Positions 1 through 10,029 of a DNA stretch of 64,000 nucleotides are shown piece by piece (position 1 is the first letter of the stretch; each line of letters begins with the position of its first letter). The notes below the pieces were generated by a model. It saw only the letters and a program-made list of their open reading frames with translations, was not told the origin of the DNA and ran no database searches. Source of the stretch: Danio rerio. Lineage: Eukaryota > Chordata > Actinopteri > Cypriniformes > Danionidae. Location of the stretch: NCBI RefSeq assembly GCF_049306965.1, contig NC_133183.1:24352501-24416500 (forward strand). Reading direction: 5' to 3'. A program made the position numbers and the translations under genes.

Positions 1-892
1 ATGGATCTTTAACCATCTGTCGACCACATTTAAAGTTAGTAGTTGTATAAAAATAGTTCAGTGAATTACAGGTTAAATGATGTGTTCCGAAAAGTCTGGA
101 GATTATATAACCTTGTCCACATTTACAGTTGTGAGAAGGAGGGACGTAAAGAAAAAACACCAGGAACAGCGTCATCTGATGTTGAATGTGAGGATTCTGC
201 TCCAGCTGCTGTCATTGTTGGACCTGTAGTTGGTGTTCTGCTGATTGCTGGATTGTTGACTGTTGGAATCACAATATATTTTATATTAAAACATAAAAAA
301 ACACAGAACTTGGAACAGAACTCAGAACACAGAAGAGGTAATACTTTAATACTTTTAGAAAGTCTAATCTTTTTAAGACTTTGCAGAGATGTTAATTTGT
401 CTTTATGTTCTAGATAATTACCAAGTGCCACTACAGGAGAGTGCCTCTAATCCAGTAAGTAAAAAAAACCTGAGCTTTTCAGGAAACGAAACAAAACAAC
501 TTTAATTTTATCGGGTCACATGATGTAGAATCAGCTCAGACTGAGTTTGATAAAGATTGCATTTTAAGTTGGCTTGATCCTGCCAACATACTGAGATCAT
601 ATTCAAAGTTAAAATTTGGCTCATAAAAAACTGAATGTTTTTCCACTTACTTAAATTTATAATTTCTTTTTTTAAACCATCACTTCTGCATATTAGAAGT
701 TATTAATATTACTTAAAGATTACTCCCAAGATAATAAATAGCCAAGAGATTTAGGAAAATCTATTTAAAATGTTTTAATATATTTCTAAAAAATATGTAA
801 TGTGTTGTAGTTTAATGTAATTGTCTTTGTTTTTACAGACATCATCAGACTCAGTGACTCCGTTCATCACCTCATCATCTTTATCTCTATAA
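1..892 (+). CDS. TNFRSF14/HVEM-like receptor A, 3' part only
   Basis: Last four coding exons of a TNF-receptor gene whose 5' half lies left of the window. Exons read 1-34, 129-337, 414-454 and 839-892; all introns are GT-AG and the frame closes over 112 codons to a TAA at 890-892. The first piece ends a cysteine-rich domain (GSLTICRPH), the second gives CEKEGRKEKTPGTASSD, then a membrane segment (AAVIVGPVVGVLLIAG, continuing hydrophobic to IYFIL) and a basic stop-transfer KHKK. The tail has VPLQES, a PxQE[ST] motif of the kind that docks TRAF2/TRAF3, and ends in a Ser-rich exon. Exon order and phases match gene B at 18418-22921, so the two are tandem duplicates. Ligand and output are inferred from the family only. 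Symbol left blank because the copies cannot be told apart by name. Confidence 0.85.
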
Positions 893-1695
893 ACAACAGA
901 ACATACATTAAAGTGTTTTTATTTTTAAAAACTAAGAGGTGTAAAAATATATTTTGTTAAACAAAGATCTTTTACAAAGTCATACTAATAGTTTCATTTT
1001 TTTATTTTATTTTAAATTATAGAAATAACTGAAAGTATGGATTGCTTCATGAATGTTTGAGTTATAATTTGAACAAAAACATTCAGCTGAATGTTATGCT
1101 GGATTTTGTATTTAACGGTTACAAAAACTAATGGATTTTTTGTCCGTTTCAGTCAAATCTGCTGAACTCAGTACACTGCTTTTCAACCACAGCAGGGTTT
1201 TTATTATCATCAGAAATTAATTAACCAGATCTTAAGTAATGTATTTTTATTGGGCCAGTTTATACAAATACGTCATTTGAGAAGAAAGAGGAAGAGAAGA
1301 AAGAAAGCAAAAAGTCTTTTTCTCTTTCACTTAACCTAAAATGATAGTATGCTACTGATCATGAAACTGACAAATAAATTCCACAATACATGCCATGGAT
1401 TATAAAACTTGTGCAACTTTTTAGAGCAATAGGCTTAAAACCACTTCAATGTCATAAGTGCGATTATGGTAATTTTGTAAATAGATGTAAATAACCACAA
1501 TTACTAGAAATCTAGACATGACAGACCATGTTGTTATTAAATAAAATAAAAAAACAGGAGAAAATTGTACAGGTGTGGAAAGAAATGAGTTTGGGTCAGA
1601 ATTTTTACTCTAAATCTAATTTCTAATTCTATACCTTTTGATATTTGTAGTGTCACAAAATAATATAATTTAGCATGCTTCGCTTTGGCATTTAT
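893..1695. other. 3' UTR and intergenic DNA after receptor A
   Basis: AT-rich sequence with no credible gene. It should hold the 3' UTR of receptor A. ATTAAA at 907-912 is very close to the stop; AATAAA at 1373-1378 is a more usual poly(A) signal. Confidence 0.5.
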
Positions 1696-1925
1696 ACTGT
1701 TGGGGATTTTCTGGATGCGGTAGAGAAACAAAACAACTATCTTCTGTTTGATGCTGGATTGCTTCAGAATACTGCAGATTCACTAAAATGGCTACTGTCA
1801 AGCTACACTACTGCTTGATTTAGCAAGTAGGTAGCTGCTGGAAAAGCTACATTAGTTTCTTTAGTAGCTGAGCTGCTGTCAGCTGAAAATATACTCGGGT
1901 AATAGCTAGCTAATCCCCAACACTG
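1696..1925. mobile_element. Probable hAT-type miniature element
   Basis: The left side reads ACTGTTGGGGATT and the right end AATCCCCAACACTG, an inverted pair enclosing runs of the type TAGCTGCTGGAAAAGCTACA known from fish hAT elements. I could not find a matching target duplication, so the left limit is uncertain. Confidence 0.4.
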
Positions 1926-2194
1926 TATACTTTATGCTTTAAGGAAATGCATTGCTTTATAACTAGTTCTACAGTGACATTTTTGAATTAGCAGTGGGGG
2001 CTTTTGCCCAGCTCTTGAAACTAATTATTTTATCACATGACTTCACAGTCTTGTCTATTGCTACAACTATGCTGATATTGAGCCATATCACATGGCTTCT
2101 TATGTGATGTTCCTCATTTCATCAGAGTAAAAGCAAAACAGAAACATAAAACATGTTTGTTATAACACTAGAGAGTTAGAACATCACATACACT

Positions 2195-2382
2195 CACTGG
2201 CCACTTTATTAGGTACAGCTTACTAGTACCGAGTTGGTCTCCCTTTTCCCTTCAGAACTGCCTTAATCCTTCATATCATATATTCAACAAGGTACTGGAA
2301 ATAATTCTCAGAGATTTTGGCCCATATTAACATAATCACATAACCCAGTTGCTGCAGATTTGTCAGCTGCACATTCATGACG
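2195..2382 (+). repeat. Terminal fragment of a widespread fish DNA repeat
   Basis: Begins CACTGGCCACTTTATTAGGT, a terminus I recognise from a repeat common in fish genomes. Only the first 190 bases or so are present; the sequence then changes abruptly. Superfamily not assigned. Confidence 0.5.
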
Positions 2383-2920
2383 TCATACGGGTCCCCGGTT
2401 GCAGAAAACAGACAGGCTGCAATGGGAAAGATGTCGTGTTTTGTGGTAGGATGCCGAATTCGAGTCCAAAAATAGAAAACTTAACTTTTACCATACACCA
2501 AACAGTGCTTTAATACCGACTGCAGACGTCTTTGGCTAAAAGGGAACTGAATGAAGTGAGGAGCTACTTAGAAATGCTGGACTCTGCAGTTCTCATGTCA
2601 TATCAGGTAAGTTCACACTATGCTGAATCATACACATCACTCGTTTTTGATTGCAGAAATGATTTCAGCAAAAACAGTTACATGGTTAATTAAACAGCTG
2701 ACGCTGAATGCTAAGAATGAAACGTGAAGGTTACGTTTATAAAGGTAAACTTAGTTTTATAATCACACATTCATTCAGTGAGAACTTGTGACACATTCCC
2801 TATATTGTTTACCACGGCACTTTGAATATTCGGTCTGAAATAACCTGCAAGTTTGACTTGAAAACAACATTAACACTGTTTATTTGACTGTGAACAATGT
2901 TGTACTTTGATAGTCATTGA
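2383..2920 (+). mobile_element. Transposon remnant with a THAP-like fragment
   Basis: Around 2430-2610 there is MSCFVVGC, then in shifted frames FYHTPN and CRRLWLK, then an open stretch ending CAG/GTAAGT. C-x4-C, F-x-x-x-P and R-x-x-W resemble the order of a THAP zinc finger, which occurs in P-element and Kolobok transposases. The frame is broken. Sequence at 2790-2870 recurs at about 19540-19600 in the first intron of receptor B, so this is a dispersed repeat. Low confidence in the domain. Confidence 0.35.
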
Positions 2921-3536
2921 CTTAGACTTAGACTTAGAAAACTTTATTGATCCCGCAGGAAATTGCTTACGTAATGACTGCCATAACACACAAAACACAG
3001 AAACACAAAACCACAAGACAAAATAAATAAATTAAATAAGTGAAATAAGTCACATAAATCCAACCAATCTATAAAAAAGGAAACAGCCACAATACATAAG
3101 TATACAAACTATTATATAAGATATTACACTTAAAAGAATCAGTGGTAACTAATGCTATTAAGTCATATATCAAGTAATGAAAATAATATTAACAAAAACC
3201 AATAATATTACACATAAAACAATTACACATAAAATATTTCGAGTAATAAAGTGATTCGTCACTCATTTAAAAAACAATGATATTGCACTAAAAATATTTA
3301 AGACCCAGTAAAAAAACGTACAAATATTGCACCTAATAGATTATTGCACATCATAAAACATAATGCACAGACTTCCACACACTAAAACCCGTAATAAGTA
3401 ATATATGGCACGAGCAGCAAGGTATTGCATAGATTACTGTAAGGGTAAGTGACTGAGGGAGACGTTATGAAGTCTGATAGCAGTGGGAAGGAAGGATTTT
3501 CTGTGGCGTTCAGTGGAAAATTTTAAAGGGTCACGA

Positions 3537-4908
3537 AACACCAAAACACATTTTTTGAGCTATTGACAGTCGTATATGTGTCCCACACTGCTAAAAACAC
3601 TATTACGACACCTATATTTCACTAAAAAGTGTAAATTGGTTGTTTTTGCGTTATTTCAAACAAATTTGTACTTCCTGTTTGAAACGAATTTTTGAAGCTG
3701 CGTCACGGTCATGACATAATAGCCTGTATTCCAGCGTGCAGACTGGGCGTCTGTGCCAGAGTGAGTCTTATTACGTCTTACAGCAGTGGTCACCAAACTT
3801 GTTCCTGGAGGGCTGGTGTCCTGCAGATTTTAGCTCCAACCCTAATCAAACACACCTGAACAAGCTAATCAAGGTCTTACTAGGTATACTTGAAACATAC
3901 GGACAAGAGTGTTGAGGCAAGTTGGAACTAAACCCTGCAGGGACACCGGCCCTCCAGGACCGAGATTGGTGACCCCTGTCTTACAGTGTGATGCATTAAT
4001 GCATGAGTAAGGCTTGGTTTAAACAAATCAGCGTGCTCTATTGTGCAACTTCATTAATATTTATTAGTGTCACCATCTTTACACCACAGAGACGCCACAT
4101 TGTGTTGGCAAAACAAGCGTGAAGTGTTGCTTTTATAGTTTGCTGCAGTTAAGTTTTGTTTTCATTTTCTCTCTGTGAAAGCTCAGAGTCACGTGTGGAT
4201 TAACAGTGTACGTGACGCTCGACAACAATAATTTACGCGTCTAAGGAGGATTATTGTTTACCTGAGAGCTGTTCTCATCTGCAAACGCTGAAATCCGGAT
4301 TCCGGATGTAGTCTTCTCTTCATAAAGACGCGGCTCTAGTTGCTGGTGATTGTCCTGTCTCTACAGATTTGGTAAGTGAGCGACCAGTGCTCTTTGTATA
4401 TTCAGTTTGTTCGTATCAAATTAAGCTAACTATTGCATTGAGAGCAAACATGTTAGCACCGCATTTTGTGACCGGAATAACACACGCGGCTTTCGGACGC
4501 TACTTGCCGTGTGCATCTAAGTTTCCGGGAAATGCTGAGTTTTTTTTCTGTCATTCGCTGTGCTGTATCAAACATTGCATGAAAAATACACGCTTAGAGC
4601 AGATCCTCGAATCAAATATCGCGTTTGTCGCGAGGGGCATGAATGAATTCCCTGAATGAAAGAGCCAAACTGCAGTTAAAGTCCAACATTTAATAATTTG
4701 GCAAATAATTCGACTACAGATGTCCATGTAGGTTAAACACCATCCCTTTCTCCTGTGTGTATTTTGACTGAAACTCGCGCGTGCCCAAATAGACACTCCC
4801 ACACTTTAGTTCCTCCGACACTCCCCCCTAAACAGAGCTGGACACGCCCACTTTTCCAAAGTAGAGGTGTGAAAACACCCTGCTGAAACGAGCGGGTTTC
4901 ATGGCCCT
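3537..4908. mobile_element. DNA transposon with TTAA target duplication (Kolobok- or piggyBac-like, non-autonomous)
   Basis: Flanked by TTAA at 3533-3536 and 4909-4912. Ends are imperfect inverted repeats: AGGGTCACGAAAC on the left and GTTTCATGGCCCT on the right. It splits the C-terminal coding region of the Rex1-like LINE, and the host frame (LTS, L, KFSTERHRK) is restored if it is left out with one TTAA, which fixes both ends. No transposase seen. TTAA duplication with AGGG ends suits Kolobok better than piggyBac, but this is inference. Confidence 0.8.
3784..3978. mobile_element. hAT miniature element (195 bp)
   Basis: Ends CAGTGGTCACC and GGTGACCCCTG form inverted repeats; the body is largely palindromic (GGAGGGCTGGTGTCCTGCAG and its inverse). 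Perfect 8-bp target duplication TCTTACAG at 3776-3783 and 3979-3986. It lies inside the TTAA element, so it is the third layer of the nest. Relatives lie at 18579-18768, 33680-33810, about 52925-53050 and about 55650-55770. Confidence 0.9.
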
Positions 4909-5437
4909 TTAAGCTGGTAAGTCTGTGACTAAAGGTACTTCTCAGCTCGTCAACCACATTATGAAGAGGATGATCGACATTGTGCATAATTGACCGAAGT
5001 CTGCACAATGTTCTCTTTTCGGCCACAGTTTCCATATTGTCCAATTCCTCACCCACCACAGAGCCAGCTTTCCTAATCAATTTGTTAAATCTCTTCCTAT
5101 CTGCCACTTTTACACTACCACCCCAGCACACCACAGCATAGAAAATGCACACTACAGACTCATAGAACATACGCAACATGGTGTTGCAGACTCTAAAAGA
5201 TCGGAGTTTACATAGGAAATACAGCCTACCTTGACCCTTCTTATATGTGACCAGAGAGTTCTTGGACCAGTCCAGCTTATTGTCAATATACACACCCAAA
5301 TATTTATAGTCCTGAACAATCTCCACATCCACCCCTCTAATGGACAAGGGAGTAACTGGAGATCGTCGTGATCTTCGCAAGTCCACCACCAGTTCTTTGG
5401 TCTTTTGGATATTAAGCTGCAACTGATTCAGCTCACA

Positions 5438-7035
5438 ATTCAATTCAATTCAGCTTTATTTGTATAGCGCTTTTACAATGTAGATTGTGTCAAAGTAGCT
5501 TCACATAAATGGTCATAGTAACTGGAACAGTGTGGTTCAGTAACTGGAACAGTGTGGTTCAGGTTTTAGTGTTTAAGTTCAGTTCAGTTCAGTTTAGCTC
5601 GGTTCAGTGTGATTTAATCATTACTGAGAGTTCAAACACTGAAGAGCCAATTCATGGATGCGTAGCTCTACCAATCCTGAACCATGCGAGGCAGTGGCGA
5701 CAGGGGAGAGGGAAAAAAAACTTCACCTGATGGGAGTGAAGAAAAAAAAAAACCTTGAGAGAACCAGACTCAGTTGGGCATGACCATTTTAATTTCTCCG
5801 CTGGCCAAAAGTCTTGTGCAGAACTTCATTCGCCGTGGTTTAGGCTGGAAGATGGCCTCAGCGAAGACTCGTCTGTCCCTGGAGCGTCGCTGGAATCAGA
5901 CTCATGTTCTCCACTCCCCACGACCATCAGCGCAGCAGCAGCTCAGGATATGGCCTGGTCCCGGATATGGAATCCTTGGGATCATCACGTCGCTGGTCTT
6001 GGATCCAATCAGTGACTCTGAGGACCATAATCTGAGGACCTCGGGATGAGTATCCCCAGGTGAAAATAGAGAATAAAGAAAATAATTAGCGTAGCTGCTG
6101 TTCATAGTGTATATAAGCAAGATGCAGAAGCCAGTGTGGAACCCGCTAGATGATGCATTGAGTGTATGCTTTACTAAACAGATAGGTCTTTAATCTAGTT
6201 TTGAACTGGGAGAGTGTGTCTGAGCCTCGGACGTTATCAGGAAGGCTATTCCAGAGTGTAGGAGCCATGAAAGAGAAGGCTCGACCTCCTTTACTTGATT
6301 TTGCTATTCTAGGTACTACCAGAAGCCCTGAATTTTGAGATCTTAAAGAGCGAGTTGGTTTGTAGCGAGACAGAAGGTTGGTTAGATAAACAGGAGCTAG
6401 ATTATTTAGAGCTTTATAGGTGAGAAGTAATATTTTAAATTCAATACGAAACTTAACAGGCAGCCAGTGTAAGGAGGATAAAATTGGGGTTATATGATCA
6501 TATTTTCTAGACCTGGTCAGAACTCTGGCTGCTGCATTTTGTACTAATTGAAGTTTGTTAATAGAGGATGCTGGGCAGCCAGCAAATAGAGCATTACAGT
6601 AATGCAGTCTCGAAGTCATAAAAGCATAGACTAGCTTTTCTGCATCTGAGATGGATAGCATATTTCGTAATTTAGCGATATTTCTCAGATGAAAGAAGGC
6701 AGTTTTTGTGACATGGGATATATGGTTTTTAAAAGTTAGATTGCTGTCTAATATGACACCCAAATCTTTTATAGTAGAGCTAAAGCTAACTTTGTATCCC
6801 TCTAATTGTAAATTGAGTTGCGAGATCTGCTGTGTGCAAGATTTAGGCCCAATAAGTAATAATTCTGTTTTGTCGGAGTTTAAGAGAAGAAAATTGTTGG
6901 TCATCCAGTCTTTGATGTCTTTGATACACTCAGTTAGTTTAGAAAGTTCAGACGTCTCGTCAGGTTTAGTTGAAATATATAATTGAGTATCATCTGCATA
7001 GCAGTGAAAGCTGATCCAATGTCTTCTAATAATGT
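5438..7035 (-). mobile_element. 5'-truncated L2 LINE inserted in the Rex1-like LINE
   Basis: Minus strand. The truncated 5' end falls inside the reverse transcriptase, just before the catalytic motif HCYADDTQLY (about 6984-7011). An ORF at 6904-6146 covers the rest: MTNNFLLLNSDKTELLLIG, DLGVILDSNLTFK, HYCNALFAG, HWLPVKFRIEFKILLLTYKA and TLWNSLPDNVR, all typical of fish L2. The 3' UTR ends in a short GAATT repeat tail at 5438-5450. Six-base target duplication CTCACA at 5432-5437 and 7036-7041. A small frame break separates the YADD part from the downstream ORF. Confidence 0.9.
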
Positions 7036-10029
7036 CTCACACCAGTCCACAAAACTGTCCACAGCCATCCTGTATTCCAAGTCGTCCCCACCCTTAATAC
7101 ATCCGACTATTGCTGAATCATCTGAAAATTTTTGCAGGTGACAGCCCTCTGTGTTATATTGGAAGTCAGATGTATACAGTGTGAAGAGAAACGGTGACAA
7201 AACAGTTCCCTGCGGTGCTCCAATGCTACACAGTACCGTATCGGACTTATTCCCCTGTAGCCGTACGTACTGTGGCCTATCAGTCAGATAGTCCATAATC
7301 CACGCAACTAAGGGAGCATGAACCTGCATAGCAGACAGTTTGCTCCCTAGCCGGGCTGGCTGAATAGTGTTAAAGGCACTGGTAAAATCGAAGAATGTAA
7401 TCCTCAGGGATGCACTCGGTTTGTTAAGATGGCTGTAGGCACAATGTAACAGGTAAATGATGGCGTAAGCGAACTGAAGAGAATCTTGCGCTGACCTCAC
7501 TAGGGGTCGGAGAGTGTCCAGGACCAGCCTCTCAAAGACCTTCATACTGTGTGAAGTAAGTGCTACTGGCCTGTAGTCTGATGGAACACCAGGTCGCGCC
7601 TTCTTGGGTACCGGAACCAGACATGATGTTTTCCACATCACAGGAACTTTCTTAATACTGAGGCTCAAATTAAAGATCCTTAGCAGTACTCCACTTAACT
7701 GAGAAGCACACAGCTTAAGTACTTGTGTGGTTAATCCGTCTGGACCCGGTGCCTTAGCAGGATGGAGTCTGCATAATTCTCTCCTCACTTGGTCCTCAGT
7801 GATGATCATAGGTGGTTTATAAGTGTCTGAGACACCAATGAAAGGAGGAGAGGCGGTGGAGGCTTCAGTTGGTACGATGGTGAAAGAGGAGCAGGGAGAG
7901 GGCGCGAAGTAGGGCAAAGTGCTGCAATTTGACGTGACACTGTTGGGGGGAGCAGATGCACTAGGTGTAGTAAGGGCTGTGTCAGAGCTGGAGAGTCTGG
8001 AGAGAGGCCTACTGTCAAACCTGTTGAAAAACATATTAAACTGATTGGCCCTATCCACATCACCATCAGTTCTAGGGCTGCTGGTCTTGAAGCCAGTAAT
8101 GTTCTTCATGCCTCTCCACACATACCTACTGTTGTTCTGTTGCAGCTCTTGTTCCAGCTTTTTCTTGTATCTCTCCTTACCCTCCTTTAACCTCACCGAC
8201 AAGCGCCTCTGTACTTCCTTAGCTGCTTCCTTATCACCTGACCTGAATGCCACCTTCTTTTCATTCAGAAGGGCTTTGATATCTTTAGTGACCCATGGCT
8301 TGTTGTTAGGAAAGCAGTGTATGGATTTCACTGGTACAGTACTATCCACACAGAAGTTGATGTACTCAGTGACACAGTCTGTGAGGTTATCAATGTCCAT
8401 ACCATGTGGCACGCACAGAGCATCCCAGTCCGTAGTCTCCATGAAGTCTTGCAGGGCTGCACTGGCCTCTTTTGACCACTCCCTCACTGTCCTAACAGTA
8501 GCTGGCTGCCTTTTTACCAGAGGTAGGTAGGTGGACTGAAGGTACACAAGATTGTGATCCGATCTACCTAGAGGTGGAATGGCTATACAGCTGTATGCCT
8601 CTTCCACATTAGCATACAGTAAGTCCAGAGTCTTATTTTCTCTGGTGGGGCATTCTACATACTGTGAAAAGGTGGATAGTGTCCTGTTTAGTGAGACATG
8701 ATTAAAATCGCCTGATATTAAGACGAACGCGTCCTGGTGCATTGTCTGGAGTCTAGCAGTAGCGGAGTGAATGACGTCACATGCCGTCGTCGCATTGGCC
8801 GATGGAGGAATGTAAACAACAATGGCGATCACATGTGAAAACTCTCTGGGCAGATAGTATGGACGTAGCCCCACTGCTAACAGTTCAATGTCCGGGCTAC
8901 AGATACGTTCCTTAATCACAATGTGATTCGGGTGGCACCATCTTTCATTAACAAAAACAGCAAGTCCACCCCCCTTGCTCTTTCCACTCTCACGCCGAGT
9001 TCTATCCGCCCGGACACTCGAAAAGCCAGCCACGTCCACGACTGAGTCAGAAATACACTCATGCAGCCATGTTTCAGTAAAACACATCAAACTACACTCA
9101 CGAAATTCTCTGTGGCATCTGACCCGTGCCGTAAGCTCGTCCATCTTATTTTCCAGTGACCTCACGTTGCCCATAACAACAGACGGCAAGTTAGGTTTAT
9201 ACCGTCTTCTCGGCTGCTCATCAGACAATTTCCCATTCCTCGTTCTTTTCCCTCGCACCTTTGCTCCTCCACGGCAGCCTCTCTTAGTCTTCCCCCTCCG
9301 TAACTCCGCGGGGATACCCGAGAGGACCGCACTGTGCTCCGAAGCATCCTGCCTCAACGAGATCAGCTGGTCCGGGGTATAAAAAAAAACGGATCACAAC
9401 CGCTAGCTGTGTTAGCATTAGCAGCGTGCGGCAAGCTCAAACAAAGAGCAGTAAACAAAAAAAACACAGAGATGGCTCTCTCTACCCTCATGTTTAAGGA
9501 GGGCACAGCTTACTAACACTAATAAACTAAAACAAAAAAATGAAAAATAAAGACAACAAATTAAAAACTCTAAAACACTAAGACAAGACACAGAGCAGTC
9601 AAAACATGCTGCAGCAAGCTCGCGCCTGCGCACTTCAATTCCTGGTACGAGTTTGTACCAGATTATCGTGCCCCCCGAATCTCTACCATGTTTAATTTTT
9701 TCATGTTTTTTAGATGAAATGGATATTTCACAGTATCCTGGGGGACAAAGAGTGACCTAATCAGTTCTGCGCTTTGTTTCCTGGAGTATTATGATGTCTT
9801 TGTCTAAAATGCTTTTCTTAAAATCCAAGGTGTTAACTTTACACCCAAGACTGGATGAGTTAACACCCTGGATATTCCACAGTGAGATTGTTAGCGGTTT
9901 CATTTGGTCAACAAACAATTTAAACATTTCTCTAGAATAAAGAAATGTCACCCATCACTGGGGCTTCTCTGAGTACATACTGTTTCCTCTGCTGGTGGTG
10001 TGGTGGTACTACAAGATCCTGCCATTGTT

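Larger units (their letters stand above)
2921..9645 (-). mobile_element. Rex1/Babar-like LINE, nearly full length, twice interrupted
   Basis: Read on the minus strand. 5' UTR lies near 9645-9358. A long ORF from 9357 holds an apurinic-type endonuclease (NVRSLENKMDEL, CFTETWL, GDFNH, SDHNLVYL) and a reverse transcriptase (PGPDGL, SDYRPVALTS, FFDFTSAFNTI, GAPQGTVLSPFLFTLY, KFSDDSAIVG). About nine residues seem missing after QFAY in the RT. The ORF is cut by an L2 element (5438-7035), resumes as CELNQLQLN, then DYKYLGVYIDNKLDW and the thumb region, is cut by a TTAA element (3537-4908), resumes as KFSTERHRKSFLPTAIRL and ends near 3450. The 3' UTR runs to about 2921 and ends in a short CTAAGT-type tail. 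With both inserts left out the reading frame is continuous at each junction. Clade named from remembered fish Rex1 motifs (CR1 superfamily). Confidence 0.85.

Noticed and set aside
8045-9516. Plus-strand ORFs (161 aa, 135 aa, 60 aa)
   Set aside because: Antisense shadows of the Rex1-like LINE ORF and its 5' UTR.
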